Below, in pieces: positions 1 to 10,500 of a stretch of DNA of 64,000 nt. The stretch lies in assembly GCA_037190225.1 (NCBI GenBank), contig JBBCJL010000007.1:62001-126000 (forward strand). The letters are read 5' to 3'. Numbering within the stretch: the stretch's first letter is position 1; each line of letters opens with the position of its first letter. The translations under genes were made by a program, and so were the position numbers. Origin of the DNA: MKSF01 sp037190225 (GTDB lineage: Bacteria > Bacteroidota > Bacteroidia > Chitinophagales > Chitinophagaceae). The notes under the pieces are model-generated. The model did not search any database. It saw only the letters and a program-made list of their open reading frames with translations, and was not told where the DNA came from.

Positions 1-2037
1 GAGCACCTGCCCTATGCCCGTATCAGCGGGGGCGTGAGCAATGTGTCTTTTTCTTTCCGGGGTAATGATGCCGTCCGGGAGGCCATACACAGCGTATTCC
101 TGTACCATGCCATCAGGGCGGGTATGGATATGGGCATTGTCAATGCCGGCCAGCTGGTGGTATATGACGAGATCGAGCCGCAGCTGAAGCGGCTGTGCGA
201 GGATGTGATCCTGAACAGGAATAACGAGCATAATGAGGCCACTGATGCGCTGATAGCCCTGGCGGAAACCGTCCGGCAGACCGGCAAGGCCGAGGTGAAG
301 ACCCGGGAATGGCGTAACAATACGGTGCAGGAGCGGCTGAAATACGCGTTGGTGAACGGCATCACGGATCATATTGACGAGGATACGGAAGAGGCAAGGG
401 GCCTCTACTCCCGCCCGCTGGAAGTAATAGAAGGTCCGTTGATGGACGGTATGAACGTAGTAGGCGACCTGTTCGGGAGCGGTAAGATGTTCCTGCCGCA
501 GGTCGTGAAAAGCGCCCGCGTGATGAAAAAAAGCGTTGCCTATCTTCTGCCCTTTATAGAAGAGGAAAAAAGCCGGAACAATATCACTACCAGCAACGGC
601 AGGATACTGATGGCCACCGTGAAAGGTGATGTGCATGATATCGGTAAGAATATCGTGGGAGTGGTGCTGGCCTGCAACGGCTACGAGATCGTTGACCTGG
701 GGGTGATGGTGCCCTGCAGCGAGATCATTGCCAAAGCGAGGGAGCACCAGGTGGATATCATAGGCCTGAGCGGCCTGATCACGCCTTCGCTGGATGAAAT
801 GGTAACCGTAGCGCGGACCCTGAAGGAAGAAAACCTGGATATTCCCCTGCTGATAGGCGGCGCCACCACTTCCAGGCTGCATACGGCATTGAAGATCGCA
901 CCGGAATATGACCATAACGTGGTGCATGTGCTGGATGCGTCCAAAAGCGTTACCACGGCTACCATGTTACTGAAGCAGGACAGCAGGAAGGAATACTTGG
1001 GCAGCATCAGGGCGGAGTACGAGCAGCTGCAGGCAGACTATCTTAAAAAGCAGGGTATCAAAACCCTGGTGGATTATTCCGAAGCGGTGGCGCAGAAGAA
1101 GCAGATCGCCTGGGAGGACTATACACCCCCGGTGCCCGCATTCAATAATACCACCAAAGTGATCGTGTTTGACATAGCCGTGCTGCGGGAGTATATCGAC
1201 TGGACCCCGTTTTTCATTACCTGGGAGTTCAGGGGCAGGTTCCCCCAGATACTGGAGGATGAGCATATAGGCAGCGAAGCTACCCGGCTTTATAATGACG
1301 CCCAGAGGATGCTGCAGGATATCATTGATAATAAAACGCTGACGGCCAAAGGCGTATATGATTTCTGGAAGGCCAATACCGATGATAGGGATACCATCTA
1401 CCTGTATGATAAGGACAGCCGGCCGCTCTGCACATTAGAGATGCTCCGCCAGCAGGTAAAGAAAGCTAAAGGATTGCCTTATATGTCCCTGGCGGATTTT
1501 GTAGCTCCTGAGTCCGCTTACGGGAAGGCCGGCGACCATATGGGCGCATTCGCGGTAACGGTGGACGGCCTGGAGCCGCTCATCCGGCAGTACGAGGCGG
1601 ACATGGACGATTACAGCAAGATCATGCTGCAGGCCCTGGCGGACAGGCTGGTGGAAGCGGCGGCGGAGTACCTGCACCTGCTGGTCAGGACCAGGGAATG
1701 GGGCTATGCTGCAGAGGAAGCGCTGGACAGGCAGTCGCTGATCCTGGAAAAATACCAGGGCATCCGGCCTGCCCCGGGATACCCCGCCTGTCCTGACCAT
1801 ACGGAGAAAATAAAATTATTCAGCTTGTTGAATGTAACCGGAAATATCGGCATAAATTTGACGGAAAATCTGGCTATGTATCCCGTGTCATCAGTATGCG
1901 GATGGTACTTCTCGCATCCCGAATCACAATATTTCGGTGTGGGCAGGATCAATGCCTCCCAGCTGCAGGATTATATAGCCCGGAAAACGGACAGCGAAAA
2001 GGAAGTGATGAAATATCTGCATCATTATATGGAGTAG
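1..2037 (+). CDS. metH: Cobalamin-dependent methionine synthase, 5'-truncated by window
   Basis: The frame is open from base 1, so the gene starts upstream of the window and 678 C-terminal residues are visible. MetH passes a methyl group from methyltetrahydrofolate through cobalamin to homocysteine in the cytoplasm. The fragment begins at the end of the pterin-binding barrel (ISGGVSNVSFSFRG). The helical B12 cap follows, then the B12 domain with GDVHDIGKN at about bases 625-650, whose His is the axial cobalt ligand in the family. Last comes the reactivation domain that binds S-adenosylmethionine, with RPAPGYPACPDH at about 1765-1800. A GTG at 34 is internal and is not the start. The N-terminal homocysteine domain cannot be seen, so whether it is fused or on a separate gene, as in some Bacteroidota, is open. 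Confidence 0.96.
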   Translation, partial: EHLPYARISGGVSNVSFSFRGNDAVREAIHSVFLYHAIRAGMDMGIVNAGQLVVYDEIEPQLKRLCEDVILNRNNEHNEATDALIALAETVRQTGKAEVKTREWRNNTVQERLKYALVNGITDHIDEDTEEARGLYSRPLEVIEGPLMDGMNVVGDLFGSGKMFLPQVVKSARVMKKSVAYLLPFIEEEKSRNNITTSNGRILMATVKGDVHDIGKNIVGVVLACNGYEIVDLGVMVPCSEIIAKAREHQVDIIGLSGLITPSLDEMVTVARTLKEENLDIPLLIGGATTSRLHTALKIAPEYDHNVVHVLDASKSVTTATMLLKQDSRKEYLGSIRAEYEQLQADYLKKQGIKTLVDYSEAVAQKKQIAWEDYTPPVPAFNNTTKVIVFDIAVLREYIDWTPFFITWEFRGRFPQILEDEHIGSEATRLYNDAQRMLQDIIDNKTLTAKGVYDFWKANTDDRDTIYLYDKDSRPLCTLEMLRQQVKKAKGLPYMSLADFVAPESAYGKAGDHMGAFAVTVDGLEPLIRQYEADMDDYSKIMLQALADRLVEAAAEYLHLLVRTREWGYAAEEALDRQSLILEKYQGIRPAPGYPACPDHTEKIKLFSLLNVTGNIGINLTENLAMYPVSSVCGWYFSHPESQYFGVGRINASQLQDYIARKTDSEKEVMKYLHHYME

Positions 2038-2070
2038 CAGGCTTACAGCACACGTAAAGTATTAGAATGT

Positions 2071-2814
2071 ATGGAAACGCAACAGCAAGAATGGTTCAGC
2101 AATTGGTTTGACTCCCCGTATTACCCGGTTTTATATGCCCACCGGGATGAAGCAGAGGCTGCCCAGTTTGTAGATAGCCTGATGGAATACCTCCGCCTGC
2201 CGGGGAACAGCATCGTGGCGGATATGGCCTGCGGAGAGGGCCGGTATGCTTACCAGTTGTCCAAATATGTGGCAAAGGTAATAGGGTTCGATCTTTCCGC
2301 CGCCCGGATACAAAAGGCACAGGAGCAGTTTGCAGGTGACAGGGTCTTGTTCTATGAGCACGATATGCGTTCACCGATGCATGTCAACTATTTTGATGCC
2401 ATATTCAACTTCTTTACCAGCTTCGGCTACTTCAATACCTACCGTGACCACCTGAACGCTGCACGGTCCCTGTCCAACGGCCTGAAAAAAGGTGGCCTCC
2501 TTGTGATAGACTATTTTAATAACGGGTATGTAAAAAGCAGGCTCGTTTCGGAAGAGCAGATAATCAAGGGGAATATTACCTTCGATATCAAAAGATACGT
2601 CAGTGACGGCAAGATCGTGAAGGAGATCGTGGTAAGGGACGGCGCTGCGCCTCCCCTGCATTTCGAGGAGCGGGTATCGGATGTTAGTGTGGAGCGTTTT
2701 AAACTTTTATTTGAAAAAGCAGGTTTACAACTTGAAAATATATTCGGTGATTACCGGTTGAGCAGTTTTGACCGGGAGCATTCACCCAGGCTCATCATGA
2801 TATTCAGGAAATAG
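2071..2814 (+). CDS. Class I SAM-dependent methyltransferase
   Basis: A 247-residue soluble protein with the Rossmann methyltransferase motif I (VADMACGEGRYAYQL, about residues 49-63), an acidic residue closing strand 2 (VIGFDLS) and a motif II/III region around INFFTSFGYF and GGLLVIDYFN. The substrate cannot be read from the sequence. It begins 33 bp after metH and ends 1 bp before the PAP2 gene, so it probably shares a transcript with both. The link to methionine synthase may mean only shared SAM economy. Confidence 0.85.
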   Translation: METQQQEWFSNWFDSPYYPVLYAHRDEAEAAQFVDSLMEYLRLPGNSIVADMACGEGRYAYQLSKYVAKVIGFDLSAARIQKAQEQFAGDRVLFYEHDMRSPMHVNYFDAIFNFFTSFGYFNTYRDHLNAARSLSNGLKKGGLLVIDYFNNGYVKSRLVSEEQIIKGNITFDIKRYVSDGKIVKEIVVRDGAAPPLHFEERVSDVSVERFKLLFEKAGLQLENIFGDYRLSSFDREHSPRLIMIFRK

Positions 2815-2815
2815 T

Positions 2816-3439
2816 ATGCTGGAACAATTACAAGAGTGGGATTATTTATGGTTTTTTAGTGTGCACCTGGAATGGATACACCCGGCAATGGATATACTGG
2901 CCCCGCTGCTGAGGAATCCCCTGTTCTGGGCGCCCTTATACCTGTTCCTGCTGTTCTTTACGATCATCAATTACGGTAAAAGAGGATTTTACTGGTGCGC
3001 TTTCTACCTCGTCACTTTCGGTATATCGGATTTTACTGCAGCCAAGATCTTTAAGCCTTTATTTGCCAGGGTGAGGCCCTGTAATGATGAGCTTTTTTCG
3101 GACATTGTACGTAATCTTGTGCATTGCGGCAGCGGCTACTCCTTTCCTTCGAATCACGCGGCCAATCATTTTGCGATGTCACTCTTTATCATCGTGACGC
3201 TGGGGCAGCGTAATGTGCTGGTATGGTTCCTTTGTCTTTTATGGGCGGGTTCGGTGGCCTATTCCCAGGTATATGTCGGCGTACATTATCCCCTGGATGT
3301 CATCGGCGGTGCATTGTATGGCGCCTGTATCGGGATACTGATGGGTGTCCTGTTCAATAAATACGTTAAGCTCCGCCTGCCTATCAGGAGAAGGAACGCG
3401 CCTCCTATGGGACAGCAGGAAGAGGAGCTGTTTATCTAA
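2816..3439 (+). CDS. PAP2-family membrane phosphatase
   Basis: A 207-residue protein with five or six hydrophobic segments and the three PAP2 phosphatase motifs: K80-x6-R87-P88 (KPLFARVRP), P111-S-N-H114 and S150-Q-x5-H157-x3-D161 (SQVYVGVHYPLD). Family members dephosphorylate lipid pyrophosphates such as undecaprenyl-PP, or lipid A or phosphatidate phosphates, at the membrane. The usual SR of motif 3 is SQ here. The nucleophilic His157 and its Asp partner are present, so activity is plausible. The gene starts right after the methyltransferase stop and precedes a GT9 glycosyltransferase, which fits an envelope role, but the substrate is unassigned. Confidence 0.85.
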   Translation: MLEQLQEWDYLWFFSVHLEWIHPAMDILAPLLRNPLFWAPLYLFLLFFTIINYGKRGFYWCAFYLVTFGISDFTAAKIFKPLFARVRPCNDELFSDIVRNLVHCGSGYSFPSNHAANHFAMSLFIIVTLGQRNVLVWFLCLLWAGSVAYSQVYVGVHYPLDVIGGALYGACIGILMGVLFNKYVKLRLPIRRRNAPPMGQQEEELFI

Positions 3440-3470
3440 CCGTAATTTTTTACCAGCTCTTCTGCAGCCT

Positions 3471-4643
3471 ATGATATATAAATTGTCCTTATTATTACGG
3501 AAAATAAAAAGCAGGAAACGCCTGCAGGCTGCTATCGCCACTTTTGCGGAAGACAGGTCCTGGATAACCGGCCATATACAGCGGCCGGAACCCGGCGGCG
3601 AAGATAGCCTGCTGATCATACGCCTGGACGATATCGGCGATTATGTGCTGTTCCGGAATATGCTGCCCTACTACAGCGCGATGTACCCGCACCGGAAGCT
3701 CTTCCTGCTGGGCAATATGGCCTGGAAAGGCCTCTTTGAAGCCGTGGATGCCATTCATGACATCACGCCGGTCTGGGTGGACAAAAAGCAATATTTTAAA
3801 GACCCGGCTTACAGGCGTACTTTATGGCAGCGGCTAGCGGACCTCGGCTTTACGGAAGTGATAGCGCCATCTGTCAGCCGTAATGTGCTGCTGGACGACC
3901 TTTGTGTGATGGCTGCAGGTGCCGTTAATAATACAGGAGTGGGACAATTATATGAAGTGCCGGAACTGCTGGCCCTGTCACGGGGCCTTTATACCTCCCT
4001 TGTAAACATTCCCCGCAATATATATGAATTCGAGGGCAACCGGCTGGCGGCAGAGATCATCACCGGTAAGCTGGTGGATATTAAAAAGCCCTACCTTCCG
4101 AAATTAAGTTCCGGGCAGCAGTCCCCGTCCATCGGGTTGTTCATAGGGGCCAATGCCGTAAGCAGGAAGTGGAGCAATGAGGGCTGGAAAGGCCTGGTAG
4201 CTATGCTGCGCCTGCAATACCCCGCGCATACCATTTTTATACTGGGCGGGCCGGATGATACAGACCATGCGGCATCTATACTGGAAGGATTTAGTGGTGA
4301 CGGACAGGTGGTCTCCCGGGCGGGAACACTCGCACTGCAGGATACCATGGCGCTTATTCAGCAGCTGGACCTGCTGGTCAGCAATAATTCCATGGCCTAT
4401 CATGTGGGTATGGCATCGGGCATCCCGACCGTGATCATTACCAGCGGGGAAAACCCTTATCGTTTTACGACCTTCAGTGCTGATCTTTTCCCGGATGTCA
4501 GGGTGGTGTACCCGGAGCGGTTCAAAGCGCACTGGCAGTCCTATACGGAACGGCAGCCTTTTAAATTCGAGCCGGTAAAGGCCGATATCCAGGGCATTCC
4601 CGTAGCGACCGTCATGGCAGCCGTCAGGGAGGTGCTCCGGTAA
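3471..4643 (+). CDS. Glycosyltransferase family 9 (heptosyltransferase-like)
   Basis: A 390-residue GT-B enzyme of the ADP-heptose:LPS heptosyltransferase family. The N-terminal domain has the IIRLDDIGDYVLFRNMLP signature. The C-terminal nucleotide-sugar domain has SIGLFIGANAVSRKWSNEGW, then FILGGPDDTDHA and VSNNSMAYHVGMASGIPT. It would transfer a sugar to a lipopolysaccharide or other surface glycan at the inner face of the membrane. A longer reading frame reaches back to 3345 inside the PAP2 gene. ATG 3471 is preferred because it gives the family-like start and leaves only a 31-bp gap. Confidence 0.88.
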   Translation: MIYKLSLLLRKIKSRKRLQAAIATFAEDRSWITGHIQRPEPGGEDSLLIIRLDDIGDYVLFRNMLPYYSAMYPHRKLFLLGNMAWKGLFEAVDAIHDITPVWVDKKQYFKDPAYRRTLWQRLADLGFTEVIAPSVSRNVLLDDLCVMAAGAVNNTGVGQLYEVPELLALSRGLYTSLVNIPRNIYEFEGNRLAAEIITGKLVDIKKPYLPKLSSGQQSPSIGLFIGANAVSRKWSNEGWKGLVAMLRLQYPAHTIFILGGPDDTDHAASILEGFSGDGQVVSRAGTLALQDTMALIQQLDLLVSNNSMAYHVGMASGIPTVIITSGENPYRFTTFSADLFPDVRVVYPERFKAHWQSYTERQPFKFEPVKADIQGIPVATVMAAVREVLR

Positions 4644-4859
4644 CAATGTGGTTAAGGGCAGTTACCTGAAATAAGCCGGCTGTCTATATGGAAGTTGCAG
4701 GGATAAGCTACAAAGCGGGTCAGATATTCCTCACATCTGTTCGGAATGACCGGGCACGCTATAGTGTCTTCTGGCAGCGAAAGTGTTCCCTGCAGAGCGG
4801 ACATTTTCAGCGAAACGTATCTGTAATTACAAGTTGTTTCCTATAAGCGGGTAGCCATT

Positions 4860-4888
4860 TAAAATAAAAACCTGCCGTACAGGCAGGT
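4860..4888 (-). terminator. Rho-independent terminator of the S41/kinase operon
   Basis: Perfect 7-bp stem ACCTGCC/GGCAGGT with a 5-nt loop (4870-4888). Read on the minus strand it is followed by a T-rich run (TTTTTATTTT), placed 34 bp past the kinase stop codon. Confidence 0.8.
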
Positions 4889-4921
4889 GCATATTCTTAA
4901 AATAAAAATGAACATGGGACT

Positions 4922-5557
4922 TTAGAGCTCATTGAAAAGACCGTTCATTTCCACGTCAATTCGCCTGATAACCTCTGCGAAATCTTCTTCCTTTTCTGCA
5001 AAATTGCATTCATCCACATTGATGATGAGCAGCTTGCCATCGGTATAATTATCGATCCAGTTATTATAATGCTCATTCAGGCGCTTCAGGTAATCCAGCC
5101 GTATGCTGTCCTCATACTCCCGGCCTCTTTTCTGTATCTGGTCCACCAGCGCAGGCAGGGACGCTTTCAGGTAGATCAACAGTCCCGGCGGCTTGATCAT
5201 TTTTTTGATGGTATTGAATATGGCAATATAATTGTCAAAATCCCGCTTCGCCATAAGGCCCATTTCCTGGAGGTTGGGAGCAAAAATATAGGCGTCCTCG
5301 TAAATGGTGCGGTCCTGTATGACGGTCACGCCGCTTTCCTGTATCTCCAGCAGTTGCGTAAGCCTTGCATTCAGAAAGTAGATCTGCAGGTTGAAGGACC
5401 AGCGGTGCATATCGTTGTAAAAATCTATGATGTAAGGATTTTCATCTGCAGATTCATACTGCGGGGCCCAGTTGTAATGTTGTGCCAGCAATTTGGTAAG
5501 TGTGGTCTTGCCCGCGCCGATATTACCTACTACGGCTATATGTTTGAGTTGTGTCAT
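4922..5557 (-). CDS. Deoxynucleoside kinase (deoxyadenosine/deoxyguanosine kinase type)
   Basis: A 211-residue cytosolic salvage enzyme that phosphorylates deoxynucleosides with ATP. It opens with the P-loop GNIGAGKTT (residues 11-19), has the DRTIYED segment in place of the family's E/DRS motif, and an Arg-rich lid (RGREYEDSIRLDYLKRL) followed by the W-rich helix LNEHYNNWI. The longer frame starting at 5611 would overlap the upstream protease gene; ATG 5557 gives the normal family start and a 19-bp gap. Together with the protease it forms a two-gene minus-strand operon closed by the hairpin at 4870-4888. Confidence 0.92.
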   Translation of the reverse strand: MTQLKHIAVVGNIGAGKTTLTKLLAQHYNWAPQYESADENPYIIDFYNDMHRWSFNLQIYFLNARLTQLLEIQESGVTVIQDRTIYEDAYIFAPNLQEMGLMAKRDFDNYIAIFNTIKKMIKPPGLLIYLKASLPALVDQIQKRGREYEDSIRLDYLKRLNEHYNNWIDNYTDGKLLIINVDECNFAEKEEDFAEVIRRIDVEMNGLFNEL

Positions 5558-5576
5558 GTATCGAATGCAAATAGTA

Positions 5577-7247
5577 TTATTGTAAGATGCTGCTGTACAT
5601 CCCGGTGTCATACAGCACTTCCAGGGCTCTTTTTATCGCTTCATCGTCCTTGGACAGCTTATTCTCAATGGTCCCTCGCTGGTAATAATAGCGGGACACG
5701 ATTTCTGAGTTAAGCAACGAAATTATTTCTTTTTTATGGTTTTCCACTTCCGTCAGCTTGTATTGCTTCAGCTGCTGCTCCAATTGGCTGACAGCGGACT
5801 GTACGGCATTGCCGTATTGTTCTTTCTGCAGGAACTGCTTCAGCTCCTCTATCTTTTTTTCGCTCTCTGTCTGGTAAGCTGCGGGCTGTGACTGCAGCCA
5901 CTTCTTAAAATCTTCAAAGTCGGCTGCCGAGAAATAGTACTCTTTGGCTGGCGCAATGGATGTATGCTTATGATAATACAGGGTTGCGTAGTCAAAAAGG
6001 ACCTTGCCGGATTGCAGGGAGGAAATAAGGGTGGTGTTCTTACCCGCCACGATATTCAGGTCCGGCTCAATGCCGCCGCCGTCATACACGCTGCGTCCTT
6101 TCCGGGTCTTGAACAATACCTTCAGCGAATCGGCAATGCTGCTGACGCTGCCATCGGGATTTTTATGGGAATAATCCGTGGATTGTATGCAGCGGCCGGA
6201 AGGCGTATAATACTTGGCAGTTGTTATTTTAAGCCTGGAATTATACCCGATGTTCTTGATCACCTGCACCAGTCCCTTTCCATAGCTGCGCTGGCCTATG
6301 ACGATCCCCCTGTCGAGGTCCTGTATGGTGCCGGCTACGATCTCGGAGGCGCTGGCGGACGCGCTGTTGATCAGTACCGTTAAGGGTACCTGCAGGTCCC
6401 AGGCCGGCCCGGTGGTGGCAAAGGATTTATCCCATTCATCGGAATTGCCCCTGGTGGTCACAATGGTCTGTCCTTTATCCACGAAGAGATTGCAGATCTT
6501 TACGGCCTCATCCAGGAGTCCCCCGGGGTTATCGCGGAGATCCAGCACCACTCCTGACAGTTTGTTCTGGCTGGCGGCTTTAAGGCTGTCCAGCTTATGC
6601 CGCAATTCCGCGCTGCAGTTGGGGGTGAACTGTCCCAGGTGCACATAGGCGATGTCCTTGTTCCTGCCTATCAGCGCGGCATAATTGATGGTGGGAATAT
6701 CCACGCTTTCCCTGATGATACGCTTGGAGGAGACCTGCTGGCTTACCGGGTGCCTGATGCCGATATCCAGGGACGTTTTCGGAGCGCCGCGGAAGAGCAG
6801 CCCGATCTGTTCAATGCTCAGCTTATCAATGGGTTTGCCATCTATGGCTACCAGGATGTCACCGCTCCTGATACCTGCCTTATCTGCCGGTCCGTTCTGG
6901 ATAGGCGCATCAAAAACGAAATTCCCGTCCTGGCTCCTGAAGATAGAGGCGCCTACCCCGCCGTATTCTCCTGCCGAGAGCAGCTGGTGGTCTTCGATCT
7001 CCGATTCGGAAATATAAACGGTGTAAGGGTCCAGGCCTTTCAGCATGGCATCCAGGCTGTTCTTAAGCATCCTGCCCGGCTCTATGGGGTCTACATAATA
7101 CTCATTGAGCTCTTTATAGATATTGGAAGTGATCTCAAGGTTCTTGGATATCTCAAAATAATTGTCTGTGGCGGATTTGTTCTGAGCAGCTACATTCAGG
7201 TGTTGACAGGCAGCTGCTACGAATAATAGTAACAGGCTCTTTTTCAT
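5577..7247 (-). CDS. S41 C-terminal processing peptidase (CtpA/Prc-like)
   Basis: A 556-residue exported serine protease. It has a signal peptide (about residues 1-21), a PDZ domain at about 90-165 that binds substrate C-termini (GGVGASIF, GIRSGDILVAIDG), and the S41 catalytic domain at about 195-360. The Ser-Lys dyad is visible: Ser297 in NSASASASE and Lys324 in GQRSYGKGLVQ. The glutamine- and lysine-rich C-terminal 180 residues look helical. Such proteases act in the periplasm on cell-wall hydrolases or precursor proteins. It is the first gene of the operon with the deoxynucleoside kinase. Confidence 0.93.
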   Translation of the reverse strand: MKKSLLLLFVAAACQHLNVAAQNKSATDNYFEISKNLEITSNIYKELNEYYVDPIEPGRMLKNSLDAMLKGLDPYTVYISESEIEDHQLLSAGEYGGVGASIFRSQDGNFVFDAPIQNGPADKAGIRSGDILVAIDGKPIDKLSIEQIGLLFRGAPKTSLDIGIRHPVSQQVSSKRIIRESVDIPTINYAALIGRNKDIAYVHLGQFTPNCSAELRHKLDSLKAASQNKLSGVVLDLRDNPGGLLDEAVKICNLFVDKGQTIVTTRGNSDEWDKSFATTGPAWDLQVPLTVLINSASASASEIVAGTIQDLDRGIVIGQRSYGKGLVQVIKNIGYNSRLKITTAKYYTPSGRCIQSTDYSHKNPDGSVSSIADSLKVLFKTRKGRSVYDGGGIEPDLNIVAGKNTTLISSLQSGKVLFDYATLYYHKHTSIAPAKEYYFSAADFEDFKKWLQSQPAAYQTESEKKIEELKQFLQKEQYGNAVQSAVSQLEQQLKQYKLTEVENHKKEIISLLNSEIVSRYYYQRGTIENKLSKDDEAIKRALEVLYDTGMYSSILQ

Positions 7248-7430
7248 CTTACATTTTTCAAATTGTCATTTAAAGATACTTCAAAATATTCACTTTGATA
7301 TTACCGGAAGGTAAAATAAAAAGGCGGAAGGGTATGGTGACAGCCTCCGGTATCCTCAACGCCGTTCTGCAGGGCTGCCCGGACAGCTCTTGCCGGTTGT
7401 TGTTGAGGGACGCTGCTAACGGAGTACCGG

Positions 7431-7462
7431 AAAATAAAAGAGGCTGTCCCAAAAGGACAGCC
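7431..7462 (-). terminator. Terminator after the first T9SS giant gene
   Basis: Stem GGCTGTCC/GGACAGCC (7442-7462, 5-nt loop), followed on the minus strand by TCTTTTATTTT. It lies 48 bp past the end of the 7510-12018 gene. The same stem core recurs at 23730 and 50828. Confidence 0.8.
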
Positions 7463-7509
7463 CCGGTGTTTCATATTGGCAGCTTCTCTTTAGGAAGCCG
7501 TTGTTATGG

Positions 7510-10500
7510 TTAATGTACTTTATTGAATTTCAGCTTATAGACATAGGCATCGGTAACGACCTGTATCAGGTACATGCCATCGGTAAGCTGGCTCACATCC
7601 ATAATGGTCTCGGAAGCATGAATGTCTTCTAATGCGCGGAGCTCCCTTCCGGAGATATCCAGCAGGCTGATCTGCTTGATCTTTTCCGCAGTGTTCTTAC
7701 AGCTTATGGTGATCTGGTCTTTTGCAGGGTTCGGGTAGAGCCCTATCTGGCTGTTCCTGTCCAGGTCCTCAATGCCCAGGCCTTTCACGTGCACGGTTAT
7801 GGTATCTCCTTTGCCGCCGCAGTTGCTGAAGGTTTCCAGCGTTACGATGTAATTGCCGTCACTGGCGTAACTGTGCGTAGGTGCTGCCGCGTAGCTGGAG
7901 GTGCCGTCCCCGAAATTCCATTTCATGGACTGTATGCTTTCCGCATTGATAAGCCTGAAGCTGAAAGTATTGATCCCCAGGTTCTGCACCTGTATCTTAT
8001 CATACAGCGGCGGGTTGCCGTTCATATCCACGTGGATGCTGTCTACGGTGACACAGCCGTTCTCGCCGATGATATTCACCCTGTAGGTATTGGATGTTCG
8101 TACCGTAGTGGTCCGGGACGTTGTATTGTTGCTCCAGAAGTATTGTATGCCATTAGGACCGGCATCCAACACCAGGGGCGTATTTTTACAGACCACGGTA
8201 TCATTGCCCAGCAGGGACACCGGGTTGCGCTTAATGGTCACATTTACCGTATCGGTATCGAAACAGCCGATCTCGTTCACTACATGTACCCAGTATCTGC
8301 CGCTATTGTCAATGACCCTTACCTGGCCGATATCACCGTTGTCCCAGGTATAATTCATCCCGGGGTTCCTGGCATTCAGGAATACGAACTCACCTTCATC
8401 AAAGCAACTGTTGATGTCGTTTCCGAGGTCTACCACAGGAGAGTGAACGATACGGGCATTGACAGGTGCCCTGGCCGATTTACATCCGGATTCAAATTTC
8501 CAGTTGTAGAAATAATAATAATAGCCCGCGCCCATATTGTTGCCGGTAATGTTGATGGCATCCGATGTGTACGGGTAGCTGGCCCCGGCTGAATTACGGG
8601 AAAGCGCAATAGGACCTGCTGCCTGTCCCATCCTGTACCCCGTGCCCGGTGGCAGCTGTATATTCATGGGTATGGTCTGGGCCGTGGCGCCTCCTGTCAC
8701 GGTGGTCGTATAAGGGACCGTAGCGATGATATTCTGGTTAGGATCTAAAATAACGATGCTGGCGCTGGAATTGACGGCGGCGGTAGGGAAGATATCCACG
8801 GAAAGCAGCGTGGTGGACTGCAGCACATCAAAGGACATATAATAGGTCGTATAGGCAGAGGATGTACCCGCGTTTGTTCCTACCGAAGCCGGAGTCAAAG
8901 GCCCGACATTGGCAGGTCCGCTGCCTGTCATCGCTTCCACATAGAAGGTGGTATTACCCAGCAGGTTAGGTATATGCAACGTATCTCCCGTATATACCGG
9001 GGTCTCGGCGCTGATATTGTCATACCAGTTGACCCTGCTTCCCGCGGAGCTTTGTGCGACCAGCGCAACGGGACCGCCCTCGCATACGGAGGAATCAGCG
9101 GTATACGTGATCTCCGGCGAAGTGAAGAAAAGGTAACGCTCATTGGAATAGCACCCGTTCAGGCCTTTGTCAATAAACACCCTGTAATGGGTATGATTGG
9201 TAATGGTGGCAAGGTATACGGAGTCATTGGCGCCGCTGATCGTATTCCACGTATTGCCGTCCGGGGAGGACTGCCAGATGATATCATTGCCTGCTGTGCC
9301 GGGAGACAGCGTCAGGCGCGAGGTCGTATTGGCGCAGAGTGTATCTGCCGTGGACGCCAGGGTGAAATTAAAGCCCTGAAGCGTTGCGGTAAGGGTGTCG
9401 TTGGTATTATCGCCGTCAGGGAGATTATTGACGGACACCACCCATAATTTCAGGTTGTTGACAGCGGTGCTCACAGGCAGATTCTTAAAGAATACGGTAG
9501 CGATGGCCGTGGCCGGGTTGACAACTACGGTGGTAAGCGTCTGGTTATAGGTAACGGTATCCAGCGGGGTGCCATTATAGGTCCCGGTGATCCTGAAGCT
9601 GTTGATGGCCGTATTGCCCATGTTGGCGATCTCAATATGCACGCCCTGGGTATCGGCACAGTAGATGCCGTCAGGGTCAGTCAGCCTGATAAGGGCCAGG
9701 TTGTCCGGTATGTTCAGGTCTCTTTCAAAAGCGCCGATAGTAGGGGCAGGTGTCCTGACATTACCCCTGATATCGCGCGGTACGCTGGCAATCAGGTTCA
9801 CGCCTGCGCCTATCAATGCGCTGCTCAGCGGGCTGTAATCTTCCAGGGCAGGGTTCATATATTGCGGCGCTGCGGTCGGGGAGTTCACCTCCAGCGCAGG
9901 GTAAGCGGCAATAAAGGCCGCCCGTGTGGCGTAAGCGGAGGTATAGTACCCGTAATTTTGAGTAGCTGCTGTAGAGGAATTCAGGTAGAAATTATTTTTC
10001 TGCGCATCGCTTACAGATGCCGCGGAAGAATAATAGAAGCCGTACACGGTGCCGGTACCTCCTGCAGTAATGCTGATGTTGTTGTTCCTGAACTGGCTGC
10101 CGGTATTGGTGCCTGTGGCATACAATCCGTACACGGCGCTGCTGCTGCCGGTAGCCACGCCAAAGTCCAGCGTATTATGATACGCCAGGATATTGGTAGC
10201 GGTGGACAGGTAGATCCCGTAGGTCAGGCCTGCCTTGACATTATACATGAGGTTATTGGAAACGATAATGGGCCGTGCGGCAGTAGCGTCCGCCAGTATG
10301 TAGATACCATAGCAGGTGCTTGTATTGCTTGCGGACGGCGCAGCCATATTAGCGATGATATTGCCGTCAATAAGGTGTCCCACGCTGGTGCCTGAGACCA
10401 GGTATATAGGATAGATGGAAGTAAAGCCTGTTGTTTTACGCGGTCTTTCTATCCTGTTGGAAAGGATCCTGTTGCCGGTATTGGCCGCCAGGTAGATCCC

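Noticed and set aside
3345..3470. Upstream extension of the GT9 gene into the PAP2 gene
   Set aside because: It would overlap PAP2 by 95 bp and add residues unlike the family; ATG 3471 gives the expected start.
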